64,000 bases of DNA from UBA2227 sp036677505 (GCA_036677505.1 JAVBWK010000035.1:62001-126000), one strand, 5' to 3'. Positions 40,575 through 51,440 are shown, counted from the first letter of the stretch. The notes: generated from the letters alone by a model not told the origin. Made by a program: numbers and translations.

Positions 40575-40601
40575 TTAGCACTTGAATGTTGACAGTGCTA
40601 A
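40575..40601. promoter_or_regulatory. CIRCE operator 1 (HrcA)
   Basis: TTAGCACTT-N9-CAGTGCTAA. It matches the CIRCE consensus (TTAGCACTC-N9-GAGTGCTAA) except at the innermost base of each arm. It overlaps the -35 box of the hrcA promoter. Confidence 0.9.
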
Positions 40602-40617
40602 CCCTTTGATTTATAAT
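40589..40617 (+). promoter_or_regulatory. Promoter of the hrcA-grpE-dnaK-dnaJ operon
   Basis: TTGACA (40589-40594), a 17-base spacer and TATAAT (40612-40617): a consensus housekeeping promoter lying between and partly inside two CIRCE elements. Confidence 0.92.
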
Positions 40618-40618
40618 A

Positions 40619-40645
40619 TTAGCAGACAAAGAGTGTGAGTGCTAA
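40619..40645. promoter_or_regulatory. CIRCE operator 2 (HrcA)
   Basis: TTAGCAGAC-N9-GAGTGCTAA. The right arm is perfect; the left arm differs at two or three positions. It starts 44 bp after operator 1 and covers the transcription start, ending at the ribosome binding site. Confidence 0.82.
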
Positions 40646-40657
40646 GGAGGTGTTGTC

Positions 40658-41683
40658 GTGTTAACGAAACGCAAGATTGAGATATTCAAAGCCATTGTCG
40701 AAGAGTTTATCGCGACCGCCGAACCTGTCGGCTCAAAAGCCTTGTTGGAGAAGTATAAACTGGATTACTCCTCTGCGACCATCCGTAGTGAAATGATGGA
40801 ACTGGAAACCATGGGACTGCTTGAAAAAACCCATACTTCCAGCGGAAGGATCCCTTCGACGCAGGGCTATCGCTTTTATGTCGAACATCTGATGGAAAAC
40901 CGGACGGACGATGGCATTGAATATGCCCTTGCGCAAGTGTTTGCGGATCGCCGGCTCAACATGGAAGAAGTCATCCGGCGCAGCTGTGATATTCTCTCGC
41001 AGATGACTAAGATGACAACCATTGTTTTAGGCCCTGATGCCACCATGCAGTGTCTGGAATCGGTGCAGCTGTTACCACTCAATGAGCGCTCCGCCGTGGC
41101 CATCTTTGTGACCAATCAGGGACATACCGAAAGTAGGATCTTCAATTTTACCGATGATCTTTCTTTAGAAGATATCCAATCCTGTACGACTGTGCTCAAT
41201 GACCGGCTCAAAGGAACGCCGCTGAGTGAAGTGGTCGATAAGATGCTGATGATCAAGCCGATTCTGGCCAATACGGTTAAGCGCTATGAAATGCTCTTTG
41301 AAGCATTTATCAATGCGTTTATACGGTTTGCGGCCGATGATGTCTACTTCTCCGGACAGAGCAATCTGCTCTATCAGCCGGAATTTGCAGACATCGAAAA
41401 GCTCAAGCAAATGATGTCGATGCTGGAGAACAGTCAGCTGTGGCGCAGCATCGGACGAGGGAAAGGTGACATCATGCTGAAAAAAGGGGAGCATTCCCAA
41501 TTGGTCTGGATGGATGATATGGCCGTGGTGTCCTCAAAGTTCCGCTTGCCGGGTGATGAGGAAGGCCAGCTGATGGTGGTAGGTCCGACACGGATGGAAT
41601 ATGACCGGATCTTGTCAATGATCGAAACGATTGCTGCGGCGATTGAGAAGATTTATGGTAAAGGAGGCAGTCATGAAAAGTAA
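40658..41683 (+). CDS. hrcA: Heat-inducible transcription repressor HrcA
   Basis: A 341-residue repressor. The N-terminal winged helix has the family signature RKIEIFKAIVEEFIATAEPVGSKALLEKYKLDYSSATIRSEMMELETMGLLEKTHTSSGRIPSTQGYRFYV. The GAF-like and insertion domains follow (VFVTNQGHTESRIF; later SQLVWMDDMAVVSSKFRLPGDEEGQLMVVGPTRMEY). It binds CIRCE operators, helped by GroEL in relatives. The start codon is GTG with GGAGG 7 bases upstream. It is autoregulated by the two CIRCE elements at its own promoter. Confidence 0.96.
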   Translation: MLTKRKIEIFKAIVEEFIATAEPVGSKALLEKYKLDYSSATIRSEMMELETMGLLEKTHTSSGRIPSTQGYRFYVEHLMENRTDDGIEYALAQVFADRRLNMEEVIRRSCDILSQMTKMTTIVLGPDATMQCLESVQLLPLNERSAVAIFVTNQGHTESRIFNFTDDLSLEDIQSCTTVLNDRLKGTPLSEVVDKMLMIKPILANTVKRYEMLFEAFINAFIRFAADDVYFSGQSNLLYQPEFADIEKLKQMMSMLENSQLWRSIGRGKGDIMLKKGEHSQLVWMDDMAVVSSKFRLPGDEEGQLMVVGPTRMEYDRILSMIETIAAAIEKIYGKGGSHEK

Positions 41684-42224
41684 AAAGAAAAGTGAAATGA
41701 AACAGGAGACGATCGTGGAAGAAAAAACTCAGGTCGAAGCCGGTGAAGAAATCGCACCGGTGGATGAAATGACGGAAAAGAACATGCGGATCGCCGAGTT
41801 GGAAGGCGAAGTCGCGAAACTGAAAAATGATTTTTATAAGGCGTATGCGGATGCGGACAACATGAAGAAACGGCTTCAGAATGATTTTGAATCCCGCATG
41901 AAATACCGGATCCAAAGCTTTGCCTTGGATATACTGCCGGTCATCGATAACCTTGAAAGAGCCTTAGGCAATGAATCGGCCGAAGGCGAATCGTTGCGCA
42001 AGGGCATTGAGATGACCTATGCCCAGCTGGTCGAGGCACTGAAAAAAGAAGGGGTCGAAGTCATCGATGCCCTTAATCAGCCCTTTGATCACAACCTTCA
42101 TCATGCATTGATGACGGAAGAGAAAGAAGGCGTCGAAAAGAATACCGTGATTGAAGTTTTACAAAAAGGATACAAACTGAAAGACCGCATCTTGCGGGCC
42201 AGCTTAGTGAAAGTAAGCGAATAA
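41673..42224 (+). CDS. grpE: Nucleotide exchange factor GrpE
   Basis: A 183-residue co-chaperone that releases ADP from DnaK. It has an acidic/basic disordered N-terminus, a long coiled coil (about 40-85; IAELEGEVAKLKNDFYKAYADADNMKKRLQNDFESRMKYRIQSFALDILPVIDNLERAL) and the C-terminal beta domain (EVIDALNQPFDHNLHHALMTEEKEG...VLQKGYKLKDRILRASLVKVSE). The start at 41673 follows AAAGGAGG and overlaps hrcA by 11 bases. Confidence 0.96.
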   Translation: MKSKKKSEMKQETIVEEKTQVEAGEEIAPVDEMTEKNMRIAELEGEVAKLKNDFYKAYADADNMKKRLQNDFESRMKYRIQSFALDILPVIDNLERALGNESAEGESLRKGIEMTYAQLVEALKKEGVEVIDALNQPFDHNLHHALMTEEKEGVEKNTVIEVLQKGYKLKDRILRASLVKVSE

Positions 42225-42237
42225 GGAGGAACACAAC

Positions 42238-44046
<1,809 letters not shown>

Positions 44047-44092
44047 GAATCAATCAAGCCTGGTCCGCCGGGCTTGACCTGCGGAGGGTTTT

Positions 44093-45199
44093 ATGGCAGA
44101 AAAACGTGATTTTTATGAGGTACTGGGGATCAGCCGGGAAGCGAGTGAAGCCGATATCAAAAAGGCTTATCGCAGTCTGGCGAAGAAGTATCACCCGGAT
44201 GTCAATAAAGAGGCGGGAGCCGATCTGAAATTTAAGGAAGTCCAAGAGGCTTACGAAGTTTTGAGCGACCCGCAAAAGAAAGCTTCGTATGATCAGTTCG
44301 GCCATGCGGGCATGGAAGGAGCCGGTTTCGGCGGTTTCGGTCAGGGCGGCTTCGGCGGGTTTGAGGACTTAAACGATATCTTCGGATCGTTCTTCGGCGG
44401 CGGTTCGAGCCGTCAGCGAAGCACCGGTCCGCGCAAGGGTCAGGACCGCTTCATGCAGATGAAAATCGACTTTATGGATGCGGTTTTTGGCAAAGAAGAA
44501 AGCGTTTCACTGGATGTCGATGAACAATGTACGGAGTGTATGGGTTCCGGTGCGCGCAGCAAAGATGATGTCAAAGTCTGTCCGACCTGTAAAGGTCAGG
44601 GCCAGGTCATGACCCAGCAGCGCACACCGTTTGGTGTCTTTCAGTCCTCGTCGGTTTGTCCGGACTGTGCGGGCAGCGGCAAGCGCATCGTCAATAAATG
44701 TTCGAAGTGTAACGGCAAAGGCTATGTACGCAAGCGTGTCACCGTGGATGTCAAGATTCCGGCCGGGATTCAGTCCGGTCAGCAATTGCGGGTTTCCGGT
44801 AAGGGCGAGCGCGGAGCCAACGGCGGTCCCAACGGCGATCTGTTTATCGAAGTGCTGGTGCTGAAACACAAGTACTTTGAGCGCGACGGTCGTCACATCC
44901 ACATCCGTGTACCGATTTCAGTCGTCGATGCGACGTTGGGTACCACGGTCGATGTTCCGACCGTATACGGTGATGTTGAGCTGACGATTCCGGCAGGAAC
45001 CCAGCACGGCACACAATTCAGACTCAAGGGCAAAGGCATCAAAGATTTACGTACCGGAGAGCCGGGCGATCAGTATATCGAGGTCACCCTGGAAGTCGAT
45101 ACCAAACTGAATCGCGAGCAGAAAGAATTGTATGAGAAATTGAAAAGAGCCGGAAACAAAGAGTCGGTGTTCGATAAATTTAAGAAATCCTTTAAGTAA
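44093..45199 (+). CDS. dnaJ: Chaperone DnaJ (Hsp40)
   Basis: A 368-residue type I DnaJ. The J domain has HPD in KKYHPDVNKE. A Gly/Phe-rich linker follows (about 75-115), then four zinc-binding CxxCxGxG-type repeats (CTECMGSG, CPTCKGQG, CPDCAGSG, CSKCNGKG) and the C-terminal substrate-binding domains (VKIPAGIQSGQQLRVSGKGE). It delivers clients to DnaK and triggers ATP hydrolysis. It starts 46 bases after dnaK; a short GC-rich hairpin lies in that gap without a U run. Confidence 0.97.
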   Translation: MAEKRDFYEVLGISREASEADIKKAYRSLAKKYHPDVNKEAGADLKFKEVQEAYEVLSDPQKKASYDQFGHAGMEGAGFGGFGQGGFGGFEDLNDIFGSFFGGGSSRQRSTGPRKGQDRFMQMKIDFMDAVFGKEESVSLDVDEQCTECMGSGARSKDDVKVCPTCKGQGQVMTQQRTPFGVFQSSSVCPDCAGSGKRIVNKCSKCNGKGYVRKRVTVDVKIPAGIQSGQQLRVSGKGERGANGGPNGDLFIEVLVLKHKYFERDGRHIHIRVPISVVDATLGTTVDVPTVYGDVELTIPAGTQHGTQFRLKGKGIKDLRTGEPGDQYIEVTLEVDTKLNREQKELYEKLKRAGNKESVFDKFKKSFK

Positions 45200-45218
45200 C
45201 AGCAATGTTACTTTTCTT
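45194..45218 (+). terminator. Weak terminator after dnaJ
   Basis: AAGTAAC (45194-45200) pairs with GTTACTT (45207-45213), followed by TTCTT. Confidence 0.65.
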
Positions 45219-45229
45219 AGAAGATTCAT

Positions 45230-45256
45230 CTGGCACTCTCGCTTAATGAGTGCCAA
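45230..45256. promoter_or_regulatory. CIRCE-like variant operator before clpB
   Basis: CTGGCACTC-N9-GAGTGCCAA. It is a symmetric variant of CIRCE in which the A of TTAGC and its partner T are changed together to G and C. It directly abuts the clpB ribosome binding site. A site for CtsR (GGTCAAA repeats) was not seen. Confidence 0.7.
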
Positions 45257-45267
45257 GGAGGTGTGTT

Positions 45268-47841
45268 ATGAACTTTGATCAATTTACCGAAAAAGCGCAA
45301 CAGGCGATTGCCAACGGAGTACAGCTGGCTGTACAGGCCGGTCACGGCAGTATTCTGCCGGAACATATCTTAGCGGCTTTATTGCAGGATGATTCCTTGG
45401 ACGGGCTTTTTCGGCGTGTAAACGTAGAAAAGAAAAATGTTCTGGCTTATGTGGGTGAACAGTTGGAGTCCGTGGCGAGAGTCAGCGGGACACAACCCGG
45501 ATTCTCTGCACAGGCCAATCAGGTCATCGTCGATGCGACCAACTGGGCAAAAAGCGTCGGGGATACTTTGGTTTCTTCGGCGGCATTGCTGGTGGGTATC
45601 TTATCGGCTTCTTCACGATTAAAAGATGATCTCAAGAGAAAATTCAATCTGACAAAGAGTGTCGTGGCTGATGCGGAACTGGCTCGTCGCGGCGGGAAAG
45701 TCATGAGTGATGTGCACAGTGAAAACCAGCTGGAAGCACTGAGCAAGTATGGCCGTGATTTGGTCGAGGATGTTAAAAACGGCAAGATCGATCCGGTCAT
45801 CGGCCGGGATGAGGAAATCCGCAGGATCATCCAGATCCTCTCGCGCAAGACCAAAAACAATCCGGTGCTCATCGGTGAGCCTGGAGTCGGGAAGACCGCA
45901 ATCGTTGAGGGGATTGCCTGGCGGATCATGAAAGGCGATGTGCCTTTCGGTCTGAAAGAGAAGAAACTGATTGAACTGGATATGGGAGCGTTGATTGCCG
46001 GAGCGAAATACCGCGGTGAGTTTGAAGAGCGGCTCAAAGCCGTCTTGAATGAAATCCGCGAGTCTAATGGCGGTATCATCCTGTTTATCGATGAACTGCA
46101 CAATCTGGTGGGTGCCGGAAAAGCGGAAGGGTCGATGGATGCGGCAAACCTGCTCAAGCCGATGCTGGCAAGAGGGGAACTGCGTTGTATCGGCGCAACG
46201 ACCTTTGATGAATATCGCAAACACATTGAAAAAGACGCGGCACTGGAACGTCGTTTTCAGAAAATTCAGGTCGAACAGCCTTCGGTTGAAGATACGATCT
46301 CGATTTTGCGCGGCTTAAAAGACCGTTTTGAAAGTCATCACGGCGTGCAGATTTTGGATGAGGCGATCATTGCGGCAGCAACACTGTCCAACCGCTATAT
46401 AACCGATCGGTTTTTGCCGGATAAGGCGATCGATCTGATCGATGAAGCATGTGCTTCGATTCGGGTGGATATGGATTCCATGCCCTCGCAGCTCGATGAA
46501 ATGATCCGCAAGATCATGCAGCTGGAAATCGAAGAGACTGCTTTGAAAAAGGAAACGGATGAGCGGGCACTGGATCGCTTGGCTGAACTGCGGGTGGAAC
46601 TGGCGAATCTAAAGGAAAAGAAGAACATTCTGTATGCGCAGTGGGAGTTGGAAAAACAGAAACTTGATTCTGCCAAAGGTGCAAAGGAAGCACTAGAGAA
46701 GGCGAAACTCGATTTGGAGCAGGCTCAAAATGAAGCACGTTATGAAATCGCGGCGAAACTTCAGTACGATACGATCCCGAATCTGGAGAAGCAGATCAAG
46801 TCACTTTCCGGAAGAAGGGATGAAAATGCCCTGATTCAGGAAACGGTCGATGAAGAGCTGATTGCGCGGATCGTGTCGAAATGGACGCACATCGAAGTAA
46901 GCAAACTGTTGTCGACTCAGCGTCAGAAACTGCTTAAACTGAAAGACACCTTAAAACTTCGGGTGATGGGCCAGGATGAAGCATTGGATGTCGTTTCGCA
47001 GGCGATCATGCGTTCGAAAGCACATATTCAGGATGAGCACCGTCCGATCGGATCCTTTATGTTTCTGGGTCCGACCGGGGTCGGTAAGACGGAAGTTGCC
47101 CGGGCATTGGCGGAACAGCTGTTTGATGATGAAAACAAGACCGTTCGCATCGATATGTCGGAATATATGGAAAAGCACAGCGTTTCCCGTCTGATTGGAG
47201 CACCTCCGGGGTATATCGGTTACGATGAGGGCGGTCAGCTGACCGAAGCCATCCGACGTAAGCCGTATTCGATCGTCTTGTTGGATGAGATCGAGAAAGC
47301 CCATCCGGATGTGTTTAATATCCTGTTACAGATTTTGGATGACGGCCGGATCACCGATAACAAGGGGGTCACGGTCGACTTTAAGAATACGCTGATCATC
47401 ATGACGAGCAATCTGGGTTCGCAGTATGCTTTTGAAAAAGATCCGTTTCAACGGGAGCAGTACTACCTCAGTGAAGTGCGCCGTCTGTTTAAGCCGGAGT
47501 TTGTCAATCGTATCGATGAAATCGTTGTGTTCAACGCACTCAATGAAGTTACGCTGAAGAAAATCGCAATGAAATTTATCAATGACTTGCGCAAGCGTCT
47601 GGCTTCAAGGGAAATCGAGTTGCAGGTTACGGATGCGGCATTGAATCAGATGCTGGTGTTGGGCAGCGATTTGCAATATGGGGCCCGACCGCTCAAACGT
47701 CACATCCAGCGGGCTGTCGAGACTAAGATTGCCTACGCCATCGTCGCCAACAACATTGATCGCGATGTGACGCTGATCGTCGATGCAAAGGAAGGCGATT
47801 ATATCGTCAAAGTCGTCAGTGTACAAGCCAACGTGTCGTAA
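45268..47841 (+). CDS. clpB: Chaperone disaggregase ClpB
   Basis: An 857-residue AAA+ disaggregase. An N-terminal Clp repeat domain (1-145) is followed by NBD1 (Walker A GEPGVGKTA, Walker B ILFIDELH), the long coiled-coil middle domain (about 395-525) that contacts DnaK, and NBD2 (Walker A GPTGVGKTE, Walker B IVLLDEIEKAH). The presence of the middle domain separates it from ClpC and ClpA. The ATG at 45268 follows AAGGAGG; the frame extends upstream to a GTG but that region is the operator. It works with the DnaK system encoded just upstream. Confidence 0.96.
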   Translation: MNFDQFTEKAQQAIANGVQLAVQAGHGSILPEHILAALLQDDSLDGLFRRVNVEKKNVLAYVGEQLESVARVSGTQPGFSAQANQVIVDATNWAKSVGDTLVSSAALLVGILSASSRLKDDLKRKFNLTKSVVADAELARRGGKVMSDVHSENQLEALSKYGRDLVEDVKNGKIDPVIGRDEEIRRIIQILSRKTKNNPVLIGEPGVGKTAIVEGIAWRIMKGDVPFGLKEKKLIELDMGALIAGAKYRGEFEERLKAVLNEIRESNGGIILFIDELHNLVGAGKAEGSMDAANLLKPMLARGELRCIGATTFDEYRKHIEKDAALERRFQKIQVEQPSVEDTISILRGLKDRFESHHGVQILDEAIIAAATLSNRYITDRFLPDKAIDLIDEACASIRVDMDSMPSQLDEMIRKIMQLEIEETALKKETDERALDRLAELRVELANLKEKKNILYAQWELEKQKLDSAKGAKEALEKAKLDLEQAQNEARYEIAAKLQYDTIPNLEKQIKSLSGRRDENALIQETVDEELIARIVSKWTHIEVSKLLSTQRQKLLKLKDTLKLRVMGQDEALDVVSQAIMRSKAHIQDEHRPIGSFMFLGPTGVGKTEVARALAEQLFDDENKTVRIDMSEYMEKHSVSRLIGAPPGYIGYDEGGQLTEAIRRKPYSIVLLDEIEKAHPDVFNILLQILDDGRITDNKGVTVDFKNTLIIMTSNLGSQYAFEKDPFQREQYYLSEVRRLFKPEFVNRIDEIVVFNALNEVTLKKIAMKFINDLRKRLASREIELQVTDAALNQMLVLGSDLQYGARPLKRHIQRAVETKIAYAIVANNIDRDVTLIVDAKEGDYIVKVVSVQANVS

Positions 47842-47853
47842 GACACGTTTTTT
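47830..47853 (+). terminator. Terminator of clpB
   Basis: AACGTGTC-GTAA-GACACGTT followed by TTTT; the loop contains the clpB stop codon. Confidence 0.88.
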
Positions 47854-47934
47854 CATCCCGACATTTTGACATTTCGTCCCAACCGTCTTGTATTTTGGGC
47901 GTGTTTTTGATACGTTGTGAGCAGAGGTGAGGAT

Positions 47935-48567
47935 ATGGATAAAAATACCAAACAAATTCAACGCGTACGTGCGATCCGTGCAGTTGAAAATCTGAAGAAA
48001 AACAAATTTGACGCACATTTTGTCGAGTCGGTCGATCAAATGAAGGAGCTGGTTGTTTCGATGGTACCGGATGGTTCCAGTGTGGTCGTCGGCGGTTCGA
48101 TGACTTTATTTGAGACCGGTCTGATCGATTGGCTCCGTCAGCAACCCGTTACTTTCTACGACCGCTATAATCCGGAGTATGATGTGATGGAAATGCATCG
48201 CAAGGCATTCAGCAGTGATGTATATCTGACATCGACTAATGCGGTCACGATGGAAGGTGAGCTGTTCAATGTCGATGCCGGTGGAAACCGGGTGGCCGCC
48301 ATGATTTTCGGTCCTAAGAAAGTGGTCGTCGTCGCCGGAATCAATAAGCTGGTCAAAAACATGGCTGAGGCCGAGCAAATGATCAAACGCACGGCCCGTC
48401 CGATGAACAACGAACGGCTGGCCACCAACAATCCGTGCCGTCTGGTCGGAGAATGCACTGAATGCATCAGTGAAAGCCGCATCTGCTCAGCTTTCGTGCG
48501 TTTGGCACGATCTCAAATCCGCGATCGCATTTGCGTCATCATCGTCAACGAGAATCTCGGATACTAA
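47935..48567 (+). CDS. LUD-domain protein (LutC/YkgG-like)
   Basis: A 210-residue protein with the LUD fold: VGGSMTLFETGLIDWLR, AFSSDVYLTSTNAVTMEGELFNVDAGGNRVAAMIFGPKKVVVVAGINKLV, and a C-terminal CRLVGECTECISESRICS cysteine group. Relatives belong to lactate-utilisation complexes (LutABC), but no lutA or lutB is adjacent, and stand-alone versions are of unknown function. The four closely spaced cysteines (C-X5-C-X2-C-X6-C) might bind metal. The ATG at 47935 follows AGAGGTGAGG. Confidence 0.82.
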   Translation: MDKNTKQIQRVRAIRAVENLKKNKFDAHFVESVDQMKELVVSMVPDGSSVVVGGSMTLFETGLIDWLRQQPVTFYDRYNPEYDVMEMHRKAFSSDVYLTSTNAVTMEGELFNVDAGGNRVAAMIFGPKKVVVVAGINKLVKNMAEAEQMIKRTARPMNNERLATNNPCRLVGECTECISESRICSAFVRLARSQIRDRICVIIVNENLGY

Positions 48568-48597
48568 AATAAGCCCTTTCGGGCTTATTTGTTTTTT
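48567..48597. terminator. Bidirectional terminator between the LUD and zinc-ribbon genes
   Basis: AAATAAGCCC-TTTC-GGGCTTATTT, followed by GTTTTTT on the plus strand; it overlaps the stop codon of the minus-strand gene. Confidence 0.88.
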
Positions 48598-48788
48598 GGG
48601 ATGAATTTGTGCGGTTCTTTGACTTTCATGTCCGTAATATGACCGCAACGGGTACATACCGTGGCAATGATCGCCGAACCCATGGTAAAGATAACTCCTT
48701 TGGGCATCAGTGAGGCATGCCCCGTCAGTACACCTTCCCCAAACTGAGTTCCGTTACACTTTGGACAAATAGGGTATGGATCAAACAT
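48585..48788 (-). CDS. Small zinc-ribbon protein
   Basis: A 67-residue protein with two CxxC pairs, CPKC (8-11) and CTRC (45-48), typical of a zinc ribbon, separated by a hydrophobic stretch (MPKGVIFTMGSAIIATV). Such small proteins of Gram-positives have no known function. It overlaps the acetyltransferase gene upstream by 8 bases, so the two are co-translated. Confidence 0.75.
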   Translation of the reverse strand: MFDPYPICPKCNGTQFGEGVLTGHASLMPKGVIFTMGSAIIATVCTRCGHITDMKVKEPHKFIPKNK

Positions 48789-49233
48789 GATTTTCCTCCT
48801 TTAATTTGTTCAACATGACGATTTCGCCATGTTCGATTTTTCCCGTCGGCAGCCAGCCGAAGGAGCGATACAACGCATCAGCACCATGATTTTCGGGTTC
48901 ATATGATAAGAAAACTTCTGAAGCACCCATCTCACGAAATTTTTCTAATGCGAGTTTTACGGCTTCTCTGCCCAATCCCTGACGCTGGAATTTCTCATCG
49001 ATCATCAGTCGCCACAGCCAGAATTCCTGATCTTCTTTGTTGTGACCGAGCATCACAAATCCGACCATCTGATCGTCCTGATAAATCCCGTAAGGGAAGG
49101 CAGAACCATAGTGGATATATGCCTGAGCAATCGAATAAACATTGGGAGCGACGAAATTTTTCTGATGTTCACTGACACTGAGCCGGGTACAGTCCCTGAA
49201 ATTCTCCTCGTTGATTTCTTTAAGAATGATCAT
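48781..49233 (-). CDS. GNAT-family N-acetyltransferase
   Basis: A 150-residue GNAT enzyme. The acetyl-CoA-binding motif is RQGLGREAVKLAL (Q/R-x-x-G-x-G/A), preceded by LWRLMIDEKFQRQGLG, with ENHGADALYRSFGWLPTGK at the end. The N-terminal LSVSEHQKNFVAPNVYSIAQAYI resembles the Blt/PaiA-type polyamine acetyltransferases, so a small amine substrate is plausible. The zinc-ribbon gene follows. Confidence 0.82.
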   Translation of the reverse strand: MIILKEINEENFRDCTRLSVSEHQKNFVAPNVYSIAQAYIHYGSAFPYGIYQDDQMVGFVMLGHNKEDQEFWLWRLMIDEKFQRQGLGREAVKLALEKFREMGASEVFLSYEPENHGADALYRSFGWLPTGKIEHGEIVMLNKLKEENHV

Positions 49234-49304
49234 TTGTAATCCCTCATTTCACCTTATATTATGCACTGCAACATAACAGTAATTCAACCTTATTTCCGTA
49301 AATG

Positions 49305-49313
49305 TGATATAAT
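49305..49313 (+). promoter_or_regulatory. Extended -10 promoter of the polysaccharide deacetylase gene
   Basis: TGA-TATAAT at 49305-49313, 25 bases before the start codon; no clear -35. Confidence 0.55.
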
Positions 49314-49338
49314 TAGCGTGGGTATGGAGGGAATGTCA

Positions 49339-50268
49339 ATGAGCAGGGGTAAGATGATATTTTCGAAAGTCTTAATGGCAGGCATAGCGTTGTTGTTGCT
49401 TGCTTTTTCTATGCGTCCGGTAACCGCACGAACCCTTCAGAAGCGCGGATATCCATACAGACCTTCGGATATTGAAGTTGTGGATCGGGCATTGAAGCAT
49501 CTGACAATCCATCATCAGTATCCTTTTCTCAGAAATTCATTTTTAGAGGATCAGCGTGTGCATCGGCTGTTATTAAGTCAGCCGAAAATCATTCTTCAGG
49601 CACATCGCGAACTGGTTGAAGAGCAGCGTCTCAGACAGGAAGCACTGTTTCCGAAAATCCGAATCATTGATCCCGATAAACCGATGATCGCTTTGACGTT
49701 TGATGACGGCCCAAGACCTTCGACGAATCGGGTGTTTGCTTCGTTGAAAAAGTATAATGTCGTCGCCACCTTCTTTGTTATCGGTATGTATGTCAACGGT
49801 AAGCGGGATTTGCTCAGGCAGATGACCGAGGCGGGGAATGAAATCGGAAATCACTCGTGGTCTCATTTGAATCTGCGTGAGATCACTTCGGAAGAAGTTG
49901 AAGCTCAGATCAAGCGGACTGATGATGCGATCTTGCGTGCGACGTCTGTTTATCCTGCGTTTGTGCGTCCGCCGATGGGCTTGTTTGATTCTAAGCTGCG
50001 TTCGGTGATCGGAAACCGGCAGATTGCCTTGTGGAGTATTGACACACTGGATTGGAAGCATAAAAACTGGGAACTGACCATGGCATCTGTCAGTCAGGTT
50101 CAGGACGGAGATATCATCTTGATCCATGATCTGGTGGAATCGACCGCAGCGAACATTGAGGAAATGATCGTGTATCTGGTTGAACAAGGATATCAGTTGG
50201 TTACTTTAAGCGAGCTGGTCAGGTATCGCCAGGTGAATCAGAGAGTCGTGCGATTTGCCCGCCCATAA
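49339..50268 (+). CDS. Exported polysaccharide deacetylase (NodB domain)
   Basis: A 309-residue protein with an N-terminal signal or anchor (about 8-28), a linker with basic residues, and a NodB domain. Motif 1 is TFDDGPRPSTNRVF (catalytic and metal Asp), motif 2 HSWSHLNL (two metal His), motif 3 RPPMGLFDS, then WSIDTLDWK and IILIHDL. The full set indicates an active zinc-dependent deacetylase, probably acting on peptidoglycan or a cell-wall glycan. The start at 49339 is 7 bases from GGAGGG; upstream ATGs are poorer. Confidence 0.88.
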   Translation: MSRGKMIFSKVLMAGIALLLLAFSMRPVTARTLQKRGYPYRPSDIEVVDRALKHLTIHHQYPFLRNSFLEDQRVHRLLLSQPKIILQAHRELVEEQRLRQEALFPKIRIIDPDKPMIALTFDDGPRPSTNRVFASLKKYNVVATFFVIGMYVNGKRDLLRQMTEAGNEIGNHSWSHLNLREITSEEVEAQIKRTDDAILRATSVYPAFVRPPMGLFDSKLRSVIGNRQIALWSIDTLDWKHKNWELTMASVSQVQDGDIILIHDLVESTAANIEEMIVYLVEQGYQLVTLSELVRYRQVNQRVVRFARP

Positions 50269-50287
50269 GATGATATGATGTTAATGA

Positions 50288-50314
50288 CCCGGATGACTGT
50301 CCGGGTTTTATTAT
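50288..50314 (+). terminator. Terminator after the deacetylase gene
   Basis: ACCCGGA and TCCGGGT arms, followed by TTTATTAT. Confidence 0.75.
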
Positions 50315-50362
50315 CCGATGAGCCGGCATTCACACATTTCGTTGTGTTTTCACCGAGGACTC

Positions 50363-50391
50363 TTGAAACATCGGCATAAATACCGTAATCT
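50363..50391 (+). promoter_or_regulatory. Promoter of the WYL regulator gene
   Basis: TTGAAA (50363-50368), a 17-base spacer and TAATCT (50386-50391). Confidence 0.5.
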
Positions 50392-50423
50392 ATAGATAGA
50401 CATTTTAGTTTATCGGAGGGTGT

Positions 50424-51428
50424 ATGAAAAAAAGCGGAATTGCCCGGTTGTTTGCGTTTATGCAGATACTTTATGATTTGACGGACGATGAGCATCATAA
50501 GACGCGCGAGGAAATCGAGGAGTTGCTCAAAGAGCGCGATATCGAGATGAACCGGAAGACCTTTTATACGTATATTGATGAACTCAAAGCGGCCGGAATC
50601 GATGTCGCTTCCAGGAAAACCGATAAATATTACTACTATATCAACAAACGTCAGTTCGATTTTGCGGAAACCAAACTGCTGATCGATGCCGTTCAGTCCG
50701 CCCGTTTTATCACGCGTGAAAAAAGTGAAGAGTTGATCAAGAAAATCGGCAAACTGATGAGTCTGTATCAGGCGGCCGATCTCAAGCGAAAACTGTATAT
50801 GAGTGAGCGCACCAAAACGGTTAATAAGAATATTTATAAAAATGTGGATGAAATTCATGATGCAATCACCAAAAACAAGAAGATTTCGTTCCGTTACTTT
50901 GACTACACTTTGGATGTTCATCATAATAAAAAGAAGCAGTATCGCAAACAGGGCAAAGAGTATGTCATTTCGCCTTATTCTTTGGTTTGGGCAGAGGACA
51001 ATTACTATGTGATTTCTCATTATCCGGAGCATACCGGACTGACCAATTTCCGGGTTGACCGGATGGATATGATTCAAATGACCAATCAGCCTCGCGAAAC
51101 CCTGGCGAAGGTGACCGGAAAGAGTGACTTCTCGATATCAAGATACAGTCAGAATATATTCTCGATGTTCTCGGGGGATGTCCAATGGGTTTCCTTACGA
51201 TTTGATAACGATTTGCTTAATACAGCGATCGACCGCTTCGGTCAGCATGCACAGATGAAACGTTTTGATGATACAACCTTTATTGCCGATGTCGAAGTGC
51301 AGGTATCACCGACATTCTTTGCCTGGCTGTTTCAGTTTGGTAAGAAAGTCAAAATCCTGGCTCCGGCAAGTGCTGCGAAGAAATATACGGACTATTGTGA
51401 GGCGGTATTGAACGAATATCGCAATTAA
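50424..51428 (+). CDS. WYL-domain transcription regulator
   Basis: A 334-residue regulator with an N-terminal winged helix-turn-helix (GIARLFAFMQILYDLTDDEHHKTREEIEELLKERDIEMNRKTFYTYIDEL), a WYL domain (about 150-250; ISPYSLVWAEDNYYVISHYPEHTGLTNFRVDRMD) and a C-terminal extension (WCX-like). WYL domains sense nucleic acids or nucleotides in several phage-defence and DNA-damage regulators. It is followed closely by a small ORF and a nuclease, but no defence genes are seen. The ribosome binding site is GGAGGG. Confidence 0.88.
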   Translation: MKKSGIARLFAFMQILYDLTDDEHHKTREEIEELLKERDIEMNRKTFYTYIDELKAAGIDVASRKTDKYYYYINKRQFDFAETKLLIDAVQSARFITREKSEELIKKIGKLMSLYQAADLKRKLYMSERTKTVNKNIYKNVDEIHDAITKNKKISFRYFDYTLDVHHNKKKQYRKQGKEYVISPYSLVWAEDNYYVISHYPEHTGLTNFRVDRMDMIQMTNQPRETLAKVTGKSDFSISRYSQNIFSMFSGDVQWVSLRFDNDLLNTAIDRFGQHAQMKRFDDTTFIADVEVQVSPTFFAWLFQFGKKVKILAPASAAKKYTDYCEAVLNEYRN

Positions 51429-51440
51429 GGAGGGTAGATG

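Noticed and set aside
44056..44077. Hairpin between dnaK and dnaJ as a terminator
   Set aside because: It has a short GC-rich stem but no following U run; at most a processing or stability element.
45519..46226. Long open frame (235 codons) on the minus strand
   Set aside because: It is antisense to clpB, has no ribosome binding site, and reflects codon bias of clpB.
50238..51077. 279-codon minus-strand frame
   Set aside because: It lies antisense to the WYL regulator gene, whose domains are clear; the product has low-complexity shadow composition.
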